Below, one piece after another: positions 23,490 through 38,059 of a stretch of 64,000 nucleotides of DNA. Below the pieces are notes generated by a model. It ran no database searches, was not told the DNA's origin, and worked only from the letters and a program-made list of their open reading frames with translations. The stretch's first letter is position 1. Every line of letters starts with the position of its first letter. Origin of the DNA: Rosa chinensis (Eukaryota > Streptophyta > Magnoliopsida > Rosales > Rosaceae); contig NC_037088.1 of NCBI RefSeq assembly GCF_002994745.2, positions 55,092,397 through 55,156,396 on the forward strand, in the 5' to 3' direction. Position numbers and translations under genes: made by a program.

Positions 23490-24190
23490 ATTAAGAAGCT
23501 TAATTAAATGGATCCTGCACAAATCTTTACCTCCTAGAAGAAGCCTATTTGCTTGGCATGTGCTTTATGGAAGATCAAAGATGATGTTTATCTCCAAAAC
23601 ATTGGGGTCCAATTGTGCTCACAATAGTCCTTCTGCAAGGTTAGTATATTATCAATATCACACTTATTTATAGACTGCAATGTTATACATGCAGTTTGGA
23701 GTTGGGTTTGCTCTTTGTTTTGAATTCAGGTCTCTCAAGCTGCAGGCTTGTATTTCTTGTTCTCACCACAAATTATGAATCAATTAACACCAGCCTCAAA
23801 GCAACTCTGGCGCCTGCCGTTAAGCGCACAGCTTTTGGTACACATGGAGGGAGCGAAATAAGATCAGAAATGATGGTGATAATTTCAATATTGATCGTTT
23901 TAACCAGGGCTTTGTCCTTTTCCTCACCTAGTCAGCACAGTTAATTTTCCACAAGTACTCTTCTTCGGTAAATACGCTCCCAATCTTTAATTTACTGGGG
24001 TTGTCACCATTGCAGAGCACAGCACCTAGCTTCACACCTATCACCTGGTAGCTGCCTATTATGCATTGGCTAAAGGTCAACACGGATGGTTCCTTTGTGA
24101 ACCCGAGTGATGCTGGTTGTGGAGGTGTTTTTAGAGATGAAGCCAAAGTGCAAGGGGAAACTACTTTTCTAAACTCCAAGTAGTTTCTGT
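23490..24190 (+). pseudogene. Decayed LINE pol C-terminus (zf-RVT and RNase H), copy 1
   Basis: Translations in broken frames give LPPRRSLFAWHVLYGRSKM (zf-RVT-like, 23,530-23,590) and KVNTDGSFVNPSDAGCGGVF (RNase H start, 24,073-24,140), in the order found in plant LINE pol. Stops and frameshifts separate them. The same remnant occurs in copy 2, so it predates the duplication. Confidence 0.65.
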
Positions 24191-24368
24191 CTATAATTAT
24201 ACTTTGTTTCTTTTCCATCTGTTCTTTACATCCGCCAAAAACTATGGACATTTCTTGGAACCTATAGAGGGAACTCTTCTTTTATGACCTTTTCTTATAG
24301 TTATTGCATAATCATGGTGATCACCATGTAATCAGAAATTGGAATTTAAACAAACAAATATTAGCTAG

Positions 24369-24841
24369 TGATGTAGAACAGATAGCGGTCCAATTTCAAG
24401 AACAATTGGATCGTGCTAAGGGTGGAAACCGAAAAGGGACTAGTAGACGTGAAATGGGCCTCCGGAGTCCGATCGGGACGCACTTTAGCTTTCCGGAAAG
24501 GGAATCGCGCCAGAAAGCAAACTCTACGTCACGACGTGTGACCTTTTTCGGGCTTTCGGGATCGTTTAGGGCCTCAAAACGGCATTTTTCTATTTTACCC
24601 GTTTTTGGTTTTCTTAGTTATTTTTGGATTGTTTTCGTTTTTATCCATGGGCCTTAGGGTTTCGTTGTTAGTCGCCCTAGGGTACTTTTCTCTTATTTAT
24701 GCAGCCGCAAGCGGCTGCAGAAGGCATCTTATCATCTTTTATCAATATATTGAGATTATTCTCTTTTATCTCTGGTGGACTCCAGAATCGTTTGCTTAGG
24801 TTTATTGCTGGTAAACCTAGTTTATCATTCCGACTGCGTCA
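24369..24841 (+). repeat. 5' LTR of the CRM-like element
   Basis: 473 bp, TG...CA. It contains a copy of the coding sequence that ends the polyprotein in the 3' LTR, but with 5 bp (TACGT) where the 3' LTR has 10 bp (gttgctttgc). That change removes the in-frame stop configuration of the 3' copy. Confidence 0.93.
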
Positions 24842-24843
24842 GG

Positions 24844-24856
24844 TGGTATCAGAGCA
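24844..24856 (+). other. Primer-binding site (initiator Met tRNA)
   Basis: TGGTATCAGAGCA, complementary to the 3' end of plant initiator tRNA-Met, lies 2 nt after the 5' LTR end. It primes minus-strand DNA synthesis. Confidence 0.93.
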
Positions 24857-24891
24857 GGTCTTTCCTGTCTCTCCTATTTACCTTGGTAGCA

Positions 24892-27800
24892 ATGGGTGAA
24901 GTTACAAAATCGGATATCGAAGCTCTCACGGCAGCGTTTACCGCTGCCATCAACACCATGAACAATCGGATGGATCAGCAGATTGGAGAAATTCGTGGGT
25001 TGTTAGGAGAGAGAAACAACAACAACAACAACAACAACAATGATCGGAATATAGGCAGGGAGGGAGGCCAGCGAATTAGGGCTCCACGTAGAGAGGTTGT
25101 TGTTCATACTTCAGAATCTGAGTCTGAAGAAGAGATGGTGCAATATGAACCACAAGGACAAGCTGACCAAGATTACAAAGTCAAGGCCGAAATTCCTTTC
25201 TTTTCAGGCAACTTGGGTGTAGAAGATTATCTAGATTGGCAGCTTCAAGTGGATAGGTTCTTTGAGATCATGGAAGTTCCTGAACACAAGCAGGTTAAGC
25301 ATGTTGCATGGAGATTGAAGAGTACTGCTGCAGTTTGGTGGGATAAATTGCAAAACACCCGCAAGAAACAAAGGAAGCAGGGTGTTAAAACATGGCGAAG
25401 AATGAAGCAGCTGATGATGGAGAGGTTCTTACCGGACGATTATGAACAGATTTTGTACAGATTGTATATCGAATGTGTCCAGGGAACTAGGACAGTGGCT
25501 GAATACACCGCTGAGTTCTTGCGTTACTCGGAGCGTAATGAATTAGGAGAAACTGAAGGTCAGAAGGTGGCTCGCTTTGTCAGTGGGCTGAAGCCTTCCA
25601 TTCAAGAGAAAATCGGGTTGCAAACTGTTCATACTATGGCAGAAGCTTCAAACCTAGCATTGAAGGCAGAGTTGTTAGAGAAGCCTTCACGAGCTTCTTC
25701 TTTCCAAAGATATAACTACCAAAGGAGCACAGATCTAGTAAATTCTTCAACTGACAGGGGTAAAACCACACTGCAGAAAACAGAAGGTGCTTTTAGGGCT
25801 TCCAATCCTCCTTTTAAAGGTGTTGGTAGTTCTAGTGGTGCTCAAAATAGAGCCCCGAATCAGAGATTTAATAACCCTTATGCTAGACCTACGGGAGATG
25901 TCTGTTATCGATGCAACAAGCCTGGACATAGGTCTAATGTGTGTCCAGAGAGGAGACAAACTGCTCTTATAGGTGAATATGATGAAGATGAAGAAGAAGG
26001 AGGAAGAGGTGACGATTATGATGGGGCTGAGTTCGCGGAGGAGGAGTCTCCTGAAAAGGTTAATATTGTGTTGCAGCGGGTCTTATTATGTCCCAAAGAA
26101 GATGGACAACGGCGCAATATTTTTAGATCATTTTGTTCCGTCAATAACAAGGTGTGCAATTTGATTGTGGATAATGGGAGCTGCGAAAACTTTGTAGCCA
26201 AGAAACTGGTGGAATACTTGCAGTTACCTACGCAGCCTCATGAAGCACCTTATTCCCTTGGTTGGGTCAAGAAAGGTCCACAAGTTCGAGTTATTGATTC
26301 TTGCAAAGTACCGGTCTCCATTGGTAAGCATTATAAAGATGAAGTTATGTGTGATATTATTGATATGGATGCTTGTCATATTTTATTTGGACGACCTTGG
26401 CAATATGATGTGGATGTGATTTACAAAGGCAGAGATAACGTGATGATGTTTATGTGGGATAGTCATAAAATTGCTATGGCTCCCGTGAGTCAATTTGAAA
26501 AATCTGGTGGGAAGAAAGGGGAGAGTTTCCTGACCTTATCTAGTAGTGAGTTTGAGATGGAGGAGGCTTTTAGAGAAACTGAAGTTTTCTGCCCAGTAGT
26601 GATAAAGGGATTGTTGGCTACAGAAAAGGAAGATGTGTTGATCCCTAAAGAAGTGCAGAAGTTGTTGGGAGATTTTGAAGAGTTGATTTCAGATGAGTTG
26701 CCCAACGAACTACCACCTATGAGAGACATCCAACATCAGATCGATTTGGTTCCTGGAGCTAGCCTGCCAAATCTGCCACATTACCGAATGAGTCCCAAGG
26801 AGAATGAGATTTTGAGGGAGCAGATCGAAGACTTGTTGAAAAAGGGGTTCATCCGAGAGAGTATGAGTCCTTGTGCAGTTCCCGTCCTCCTTATTCCTAA
26901 GAAGGGCAATCAATGGCGGATGTGTGTTGATAGCAGGGCCATTAATAAGATAACTGTGAAGTACAGGTTTCCTATTCCTCGTTTGGAAGACATGCTTGAC
27001 GAGCTAGAAGGTTCCAAAGTGTTTACCAAGATAGACCTTCGAAGTGGATATCACCAAATTCGAATCAAGCCAGGAGATGAATGGAAGACAGCTTTTAAGA
27101 GCAAGGATGGCTTGTACGAGTGGATGGTCATGCCATTCGGGTTGTCTAATGCACCCAGCACTTTTATGAGGCTTATGAACCAGGTTCTTCGCCCCTTTAT
27201 GGGTTCCTTTGTAGTAGTGTATTTTGATGATATACTGATATATAGCAGGACCAAAGAAGAACATCTGGTGCATTTGAAGCAGGTTTTGGAAGCTTTACAG
27301 GAGAATAAACTGTACATCAACTTAAAAAAATGTACATTCTGCACCAACAAGTTATTATTTCTGGGATTTGTGGTTGGAGAAGAAGGCATTCAGGTTGATG
27401 AAGAGAAGGTACGAGCAATAAGAGAATGGCCAGCTCCGAAAACAGTTTCTGAAGTGCGGAGCTTTCATGGTTTAGCTACTTTCTACAGGAGATTTGTGAA
27501 GAATTTCAGTACCATTACTGCCCCTATTACTGAATGTTTGAAGAAAGGCAAATTCCAATGGGGAGAGGAACAAGAGAAGAGCTTTGCCTTAATCAAGGAG
27601 AAGCTTTGTACTGCACCAGTTCTTGCTCTTCCTAATTTTGACAAGGTATTCGAGGTAGAATGTGATGCTAGTGGCGTGGGAGTGGGTGCTGTATTGTCAC
27701 AAGAGAAGAAACCCGTAGCATTCTTTAGTGAAAAGTTGAGTGAAGCTCGTCAGAAGTGGAGTACTTATGACCAAGAATTTTATGCAGTGTTCCGGGCATT

Positions 27801-29475
27801 GAGGCAATGGGAGCACTACTTGATTCAGAGGGAGTTCGTACTGTTCACCGATCACCAAGCCTTGAAGTACCTCAATAGCCAGAAAACTGTGAATAAAATG
27901 CATGCAAGGTGGGTGAGTTTTCTGCAGAAGTTTCCTTTTGTGATTCAACATAAATCTGGTACTCTTAACCGGGTCGCAGATGCTTTGAGTAGGAGGGCGT
28001 CCTTACTGGTCACTTTAGCTCAGGAGATTGTGGGGTTTGACCTCTTGAAGGAGTTGTATGAAGAAGATGTTGATTTCAAGGAGATTTGGGCCAAGTGCAG
28101 CAATAACAATGCAGTCGCAGATTTTTATGAGAATGAAGGATATTTATTCAAGGGCAACAGACTTTGTATCCCTAGTTCTTCATTGAGGGAAAAACTGATC
28201 CGAGATCTGCATGGAGGAGGATTGAGCGGGCACTTGGGCAGAGACAAGACTATTGCTAGTCTTGAGGAGCGGTATTTCTGGCCACAGTTGAAGAAGGATG
28301 CAGGAACTATTATGAGAAAGTGCTACACCTGCCAAGTATCTAAGGGTCAGTCCCAAAATACAGGTCTTTATCTACCTTTACCTGTTCCTGATGACATTTG
28401 GCAGGACCTTGCTATGGATTTTGTGTTGGGCTTACCCCGTACCCAAAGGGGAGTGGATTCAGTGTTTGTGGTAGTTGACAGGTTCTCTAAGATGGTGCAT
28501 TTCATCGCATGTAAAAAGACTGCTGATGCTTCTAATATAGCTAAATTGTTCTTCAGGGAAGTGGTTCGTTTGCATGGAGTACCCAAGTCCATTACATCTG
28601 ACAGAGACACCAAGTTCCTTAGCCATTTCTGGATTACTTTGTGGAGGATGTTTGGAACATCTTTGAACCGTAGTAGCACAGCCCATCCTCAAACGGATGG
28701 CCAGACAGAGGTTACTAACAGAACTTTGGGTAACATGGTCCGGAGCGTTTGTGGAGATCGACCCAAACAGTGGGATTATGCTTTGCCCCAGGTGGAGTTT
28801 GCTTATAACAGTGCTGTGCATAGCGCCACAGGGAAGTCACCATTCTCCTTAGTTTATACTACTGTTCCTCAACATGTGGTTGATCTGGTGAAGCTTCCTA
28901 AGGTTCCTGGAGTTAGTGTTGCTGCTGATAGTATGGCTAGAGATGTACAAGCTGTTCGAGATGAAGTTAAGGCTAAGCTGGAAGCAACTAATGCTAAGAA
29001 TAAAACTGCAGCTGATAAACATCGGCGAGTTAAAGTATTCCAGGAAGGTGATGACGTGATGGTGTTCCTGAGGAAGGAGAGATTCCCTGTTGGTACCTAT
29101 AACAAGTTGAAGCCCAGAAAATATGGTCCTTTTAAGGTGGTGAAGAAGATCAATGATAATGCTTATGTTGTTGCACTTCCAGATTCAATGGGCATTTCTA
29201 ACACTTTCAATGTTGCTGATCTGCATGAGTTTCATGAAGATGAGGTTCTTTATCCTGAAGAGAACTCGGGGTCGAGTTCTTCGGAGGTGGAGGAGACTGA
29301 TGTAGAACAGATAGCGGTCCAATTTCAAGAACAATTGGATCGTGCTAAGGGTGGAAACCGAAAAGGGACTAGTAGACGTGAAATGGGCCTCCGGAGTCCG
29401 ATCGGGACGCACTTTAGCTTTCCGGAAAGGGAATCGCGCCAGAAAGCAAACTCGTTGCTTTGCCACGACGTGTGA
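24892..29475 (+). CDS. Gag-pol polyprotein of CRM-like Ty3/Gypsy element
   Basis: A single frame of 1,527 codons without stops. The chosen Met (24892) is the first after the PBS; the frame also runs back into the 5' LTR. Order: gag with an Asn run (about residues 42-50) and capsid-like region; CCHC knuckle [14 protein letters not shown] (about 337-350); aspartic protease with DNGSCEN (about 425); RT with YFDDILIYS (about 776); RNase H with ECDASG (about 923); integrase HHCC (about 1104-1146) and core D, D, E (about 1175, 1236, 1272); C-terminal [16 protein letters not shown] (about 1401). No classical chromodomain is visible. The last 58 or so residues are encoded inside the 3' LTR, as known for CRM elements. 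All key motifs look intact, so it may still be autonomous. Confidence 0.93.
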   Translation: MGEVTKSDIEALTAAFTAAINTMNNRMDQQIGEIRGLLGERNNNNNNNNNDRNIGREGGQRIRAPRREVVVHTSESESEEEMVQYEPQGQADQDYKVKAEIPFFSGNLGVEDYLDWQLQVDRFFEIMEVPEHKQVKHVAWRLKSTAAVWWDKLQNTRKKQRKQGVKTWRRMKQLMMERFLPDDYEQILYRLYIECVQGTRTVAEYTAEFLRYSERNELGETEGQKVARFVSGLKPSIQEKIGLQTVHTMAEASNLALKAELLEKPSRASSFQRYNYQRSTDLVNSSTDRGKTTLQKTEGAFRASNPPFKGVGSSSGAQNRAPNQRFNNPYARPTGDVCYRCNKPGHRSNVCPERRQTALIGEYDEDEEEGGRGDDYDGAEFAEEESPEKVNIVLQRVLLCPKEDGQRRNIFRSFCSVNNKVCNLIVDNGSCENFVAKKLVEYLQLPTQPHEAPYSLGWVKKGPQVRVIDSCKVPVSIGKHYKDEVMCDIIDMDACHILFGRPWQYDVDVIYKGRDNVMMFMWDSHKIAMAPVSQFEKSGGKKGESFLTLSSSEFEMEEAFRETEVFCPVVIKGLLATEKEDVLIPKEVQKLLGDFEELISDELPNELPPMRDIQHQIDLVPGASLPNLPHYRMSPKENEILREQIEDLLKKGFIRESMSPCAVPVLLIPKKGNQWRMCVDSRAINKITVKYRFPIPRLEDMLDELEGSKVFTKIDLRSGYHQIRIKPGDEWKTAFKSKDGLYEWMVMPFGLSNAPSTFMRLMNQVLRPFMGSFVVVYFDDILIYSRTKEEHLVHLKQVLEALQENKLYINLKKCTFCTNKLLFLGFVVGEEGIQVDEEKVRAIREWPAPKTVSEVRSFHGLATFYRRFVKNFSTITAPITECLKKGKFQWGEEQEKSFALIKEKLCTAPVLALPNFDKVFEVECDASGVGVGAVLSQEKKPVAFFSEKLSEARQKWSTYDQEFYAVFRALRQWEHYLIQREFVLFTDHQALKYLNSQKTVNKMHARWVSFLQKFPFVIQHKSGTLNRVADALSRRASLLVTLAQEIVGFDLLKELYEEDVDFKEIWAKCSNNNAVADFYENEGYLFKGNRLCIPSSSLREKLIRDLHGGGLSGHLGRDKTIASLEERYFWPQLKKDAGTIMRKCYTCQVSKGQSQNTGLYLPLPVPDDIWQDLAMDFVLGLPRTQRGVDSVFVVVDRFSKMVHFIACKKTADASNIAKLFFREVVRLHGVPKSITSDRDTKFLSHFWITLWRMFGTSLNRSSTAHPQTDGQTEVTNRTLGNMVRSVCGDRPKQWDYALPQVEFAYNSAVHSATGKSPFSLVYTTVPQHVVDLVKLPKVPGVSVAADSMARDVQAVRDEVKAKLEATNAKNKTAADKHRRVKVFQEGDDVMVFLRKERFPVGTYNKLKPRKYGPFKVVKKINDNAYVVALPDSMGISNTFNVADLHEFHEDEVLYPEENSGSSSSEVEETDVEQIAVQFQEQLDRAKGGNRKGTSRREMGLRSPIGTHFSFPERESRQKANSLLCHDV
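29281..29297 (+). other. Polypurine tract within the coding sequence
   Basis: A purine-rich stretch (ggaggtggaggaga) just upstream of the 3' LTR, read as codons of the polyprotein. It is the likely plus-strand primer and overlaps the ORF. Confidence 0.65.
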
Positions 29476-29775
29476 CCTTTTTCGGGCTTTCGGGATCGTT
29501 TAGGGCCTCAAAACGGCATTTTTCTATTTTACCCGTTTTTGGTTTTCTTAGTTATTTTTGGATTGTTTTCGTTTTTATCCATGGGCCTTAGGGTTTCGTT
29601 GTTAGTCGCCCTAGGGTACTTTTCTCTTATTTATGCAGCCGCAAGCGGCTGCAGAAGGCATCTTATCATCTTTTATCAATATATTGAGATTATTCTCTTT
29701 TATCTCTGGTGGACTCCAGAATCGTTTGCTTAGGTTTATTGCTGGTAAACCTAGTTTATCATTCCGACTGCGTCA
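29298..29775 (+). repeat. 3' LTR of the CRM-like element
   Basis: 478 bp, TG...CA. Its first 178 bp encode the polyprotein C-terminus and stop. By eye it matches the 5' LTR except for one clustered indel/substitution. Confidence 0.93.
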
Positions 29776-30183
29776 GCTAAATGCCTAGATTTAAATATAG
29801 GAAGGCTGCAAGATGCTTAACTTGGAAATGGGAGCAAAAAAGTATAAGAACTTGTGAAGAAAACTATATATATGTCACACATACCAGTACAATATAACTG
29901 ATGAGAACACTTCTACTAAACTGAAACCCAAAGAATATTTCTTTAATATGAGGAATCCATCTATATATATGTATAGTATACAATTGCTCTTACTTATCAG
30001 TAGCTTTGCTTCTCATGAATGCTATCCATTACCCAATATGAAAATGGAGAGGAATTCGAGATGAATACTTCTCTTATTTTATCATTTCCATCTTCACGAA
30101 AAATGGTTGCAAGTTCCACGTGTTTGTGTTTGTGCTGCTTATTCATCAAGAATATGTTTGAATAAGATTGGAATGAAAATTAA

Positions 30184-35050
<4,867 letters not shown>

Positions 35051-35565
35051 TTTGAACCTCACATCTTCTTCTTTTTTTGGTCAAAGGTAGCATCAATTAA
35101 CAAGGCCCAAGGCCGAACAACAGTACAAGAGACAAAACCCAATACAGACGAAGTGCAAAGCATGATTCACATAGTCAACACCCAGAACGGGCAAGACTAG
35201 AGAAATCAAAAGCCCAGAACCGGTAAACTTTGAGAACAGATCTAGGCAAATGAAGCCCATACCAGGAGGAGCCAAGAGACCCCAAAAATAGAACAAGGAT
35301 ACCGATTTGAAATGGAATAGAAGAAATCCATGCAACATGATCTGGAGAAAAGAGATGGTGGGTGGAAGAAAGTGATGGGTAGTGAGGAATGGGTTAGATC
35401 AAATTTGGGGATAAAGTTCAGAAGGAAAATTGGGGCAAGATGGAAGGAGAAGGGAGGAAGACCGAAGGAGACAAAAAAGAGAAGAAAAAAGAGGCATAAG
35501 CCCCAGATCTAAGACATAGCTCAGGGAAGCACCCATAGAGGGTGAGTAGTGCCACCAACTCTCTA

Positions 35566-35566
<1 letters not shown>

Positions 35567-35646
<80 letters not shown>
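35567..35646. repeat. (AG)n microsatellite
   Basis: About 80 bp of uninterrupted AG dinucleotides followed by an A-run. It generates spurious Arg-Glu or Ser-Leu open frames. Confidence 0.97.
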
Positions 35647-35653
<7 letters not shown>

Positions 35654-36076
35654 AAAAACTACAGTACTCTCTATCCGAAAGCAAGATAATATTAAGGGTC
35701 CTTGACCAAAAGCCCCAAAATGAGCCAAAGTTATCCCACTTACCCCAGCAGGAGATTTTTATTCCCACTAACCAAATTTAAAATGAAATAACTATTCTGC
35801 CCTCAATCTAATTAATGAATTACATGCCATGCCACACTCTCTCATCTCTCTCATCCCGATCTCTTTCTCTTCTCTATTCTCTCCTCTTTCTCTCTCTCCA
35901 GACCAGTCTCTCTCTCCATATCGACGCCGGCGACCTGCTGTATCTCCTCCCTTCCCCTGAATCTACGTCACCACCTTCTCCGGCGAGCTGCTTCAGAGCT
36001 ACAACAACAGAGATGGGCTCGGATTGCAGATCATTGTCGATGCAGTCTCTCTCGCAGGGCCGCCTTCTCCTCCGGC

Positions 36077-36767
36077 AAGGAGTACAGATCCAAGGTCGAG
36101 GCCGAGCTCTCTGAGGTATGCGCTAACATCCTGAGGATTCGTCTGATTTTCATCACCGCCATGGACGAGAACAAGGCCCGCTTCATGTTCGTCAACACCA
36201 ACTCCCTCTGGGACGAAATCGTCGAACAAATGACCAAGAAGATCGGCTGCTACTCTCCCTCCATGAACACTCTCTGGCGCACCGGCGGCTTCCTCACCAA
36301 TAGTCACAGCCCTAAGAAGTTCAGGTCTCGCCGGAAGAAGATCGTCTTCGGACAGACTCAGCCGCCGGACTGCCTCGTGGTTTTCGTCTCCGAGAGGAAG
36401 TCGTCGGTGATTCTCGAGGCGCATAGGTTGCAAATTTTGATTGTTTCGCTTGTGGACTCGGACATGCCTATCGAGTACTACAACAAGATCACGTATTCGA
36501 TTCCGTGTAATTCCTCGGTGCAATTTGTGTACCTGTTCTGCAATTTGATCACCAAGACGTTCATGCTTCAGCAGAAGAAAAGCGGCGCCGATTCTGCCGA
36601 AATTGAGACTAGGTGTGTTGGTGTTTTTGGTGCGCACCAGGTGTTTGATGTTTTGATTGAGTGAGATTGATGTGTGTGTTTTTGTTGCAGTGAGCGAGTG
36701 GGGGTTATAGAGGAGGCTAAGAGCGCAAAGAAGGATGAGGTGCTTATGGTTCAATCAATTAAAGGAT
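36077..36767 (+). pseudogene. Chimaeric gene fragment: 14-3-3-like segment joined to mitochondrial ribosomal protein S2
   Basis: Frame 36077 onward reads KEYRSKVEAELSEVCANILR, matching the helix found in 14-3-3 proteins. After a short link it continues in the same frame as RPS2 (uS2): FMFVNTNSLWDEI, GGFLTNSHSPKKFRSR, RKSSVILEAHRLQI and VQFVYLFCNLITKTF. A GT..AG intron (36613-36690) would join it to a final exon (ERVGVIEEAKSAKKDE) ending in a stop at 36765-36767. The retained intron points to DNA-level capture rather than a retrocopy. The normal N-terminal part of RPS2 is missing, so ribosomal function is unlikely, though a chimaeric transcript is possible. Confidence 0.7.
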
Positions 36768-36814
36768 GAGATCCTTTAATTTAGTCATGTCTTAATTCAA
36801 TCAATCTTGTGCTA

Positions 36815-37215
36815 TAGGTCTATTGGGGGGCAATAGACGTCTATTGGGAGGCAATAGACGTTTTGAATTAATATAATCTCCTCTCTTTTTTCTTTAATCA
36901 AAGTTATATTTGTGTAATTTTAGAAAAATTAGTTTTCATTTCAGTAATCGAAACGTCTATTGGGGGGCAATAGATGTTTTGAATTGATATAATCTGCTCG
37001 TTTTTTCTTTAATCAAAGTTTTATTCGTGTAGTTTTAGGAAGATTAATTACCATTTCGGTAATCTAAACGTTTATTGGGGGGCAATACATGGCTGATAGT
37101 CGTCTATTGGGGGCCAATATATGTCTATGAGGGGGCAATAGACGTCTATTGGGGGGCAATAGACGTTTATTGCCCCTCTATTAGGGGGCAATAGATGTCT
37201 ATTGGGGGCAAAAAA
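36815..37215. repeat. Tandem repeats inside the Pack-MULE
   Basis: The near-palindromic phrase gtctattggggggcaatag recurs at least six times. Two or three occurrences sit in a larger unit of about 117 bp that also holds ttttgaattratataatct and tttctttaatcaaagtt (36,850-37,080). It is followed by a GC-rich patch (37,240-37,370) with repeated ccggcggccggtgacc words. Confidence 0.8.
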
Positions 37216-38059
37216 ACTTTCCGGTGAGATTTTCAACAAGTTCCGGTGGGCGGCAGCCGGTGACTGGAATCCGGCGGCCGGCGGCCTGTGACCGGATTCC
37301 GGCGAAAATTGACAGGATTCCGGCGGCCGGTGACCGGATTCCAGCGGCCGGTGACGAGCTCCAGCGAAGTCTCCTATGGTTTCTCTCTCTTCCATTTTCT
37401 CTATCTCTCTCTCTAAGTAACAAAGGGGTGAGGGGTAAAATGGTATTAAAAAAAAATTAAAAACAAAAAAAAATCTTAATGGGGTAAGTGGGAAAAAAAT
37501 CTCTAGAAATGGGGTAAATGGACAAAACTCCTAATATTAATCCTTCTTTGAACCTCACATCTTAATTCTTCACTTTTTGTTGATATGTACAATGAGGTCG
37601 CACAAAGATCTTTGTCCAAGTGCATTCACTGCATTGTTAGTGGTTTAAGAGATACCTTTTTTTATTTATTTATAGCTGAAGCAAATAAGGGGCCTTCCCT
37701 TTATTTGAATTTATTAAAAAGGTAAGAAAAAAAAGTAGCAACTTTGGAGGTGGCCAAACCAAACTTTCCTATAAAAACAACGAAAAAGCAACAAGCTATT
37801 GTCATCAATATTGAAGAATACGCAATTGGTCACTCTTACAATACGATAAAATAAAAGATTGAGAAATATCTCACCACACCATATTAGGAGAAGTCGTGCC
37901 ATATACCTTATTACCTTCATGAAAAATATGTGATTCACAATGTCATTTGAGAAATCTGGTAGCCAATTAATACGAATTAAGTTGCCAAGGACTAACAAAG
38001 GAGACTTGATAAACTCCAGAATGATGAGCTACAATAATGAGTTCCTACAAATATCCAGT

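Larger units (their letters stand above)
24369..29775 (+). mobile_element. Complete CRM-clade Ty3/Gypsy retrotransposon
   Basis: The 5.4-kb element has two LTRs (24369-24841 and 29298-29775), a PBS, one long gag-pol frame and a polypurine stretch. Flanks are GCTAG and GCTAA, a 5-bp target duplication with one mismatch. Copy 2 of the segmental duplication is uninterrupted at the equivalent site (about 53,422, attagcaagat). The LTRs appear identical by eye except for one clustered 5/10-bp difference (at about 24,527 and 29,456), so insertion looks recent. Gag and integrase tail features match centromeric-retrotransposon-of-maize (CRM) chromoviruses. Assignment to CRM is from remembered family sequence features. 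Confidence 0.92.
35696..37531. mobile_element. Pack-MULE-like element carrying captured gene fragments
   Basis: A perfect 9-bp duplication, TAATATTAA (35687-35695 and 37532-37540), flanks 1.84 kb. The ends are loosely inverted: from the left GGGTCC...CCCC with a later ATCCCACTTACCCC block; the right end read backwards starts GGAGTTTTGTCC and also reaches TTTACCCC and CCCACTTACCCC blocks. A 9-bp duplication, TIR-like ends and captured host coding sequence with an intron together define a Pack-MULE. No transposase. Confidence 0.75.
35068..37546 (-). mobile_element. LINE-like retroposon private to copy 1, split by a Pack-MULE
   Basis: A 17-bp direct repeat, TTTGAACCTCACATCTT (35051-35067 and 37547-37563), brackets the insert. 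Copy 2 has the phrase only once (about 58,859), so the target duplication is verified by an empty site. A T-run at about 35,072-35,078 is the A-tail of a minus-strand retroposon. Its body (35,080-35,560) lacks RT. Sequence from 35,696 to 37,531 is a later DNA-transposon insertion, leaving only about 6 bp of retroposon at the right end. Confidence 0.8.

Noticed and set aside
24775..24891. Upstream Met at 24775 as start of the retrotransposon polyprotein
   Set aside because: It lies inside the 5' LTR, and the sequence up to 24,891 includes the PBS. The first Met after the PBS (24892) begins a gag-like sequence.
35399..35781. Long Ser-Leu and Arg-Glu open frames on both strands
   Set aside because: They are translations of an (AG)n microsatellite.
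35999..36754. 251-codon minus-strand open frame opposite the RPS2 fragment
   Set aside because: It is a shadow of the plus-strand captured coding sequence, which has clear protein similarity.
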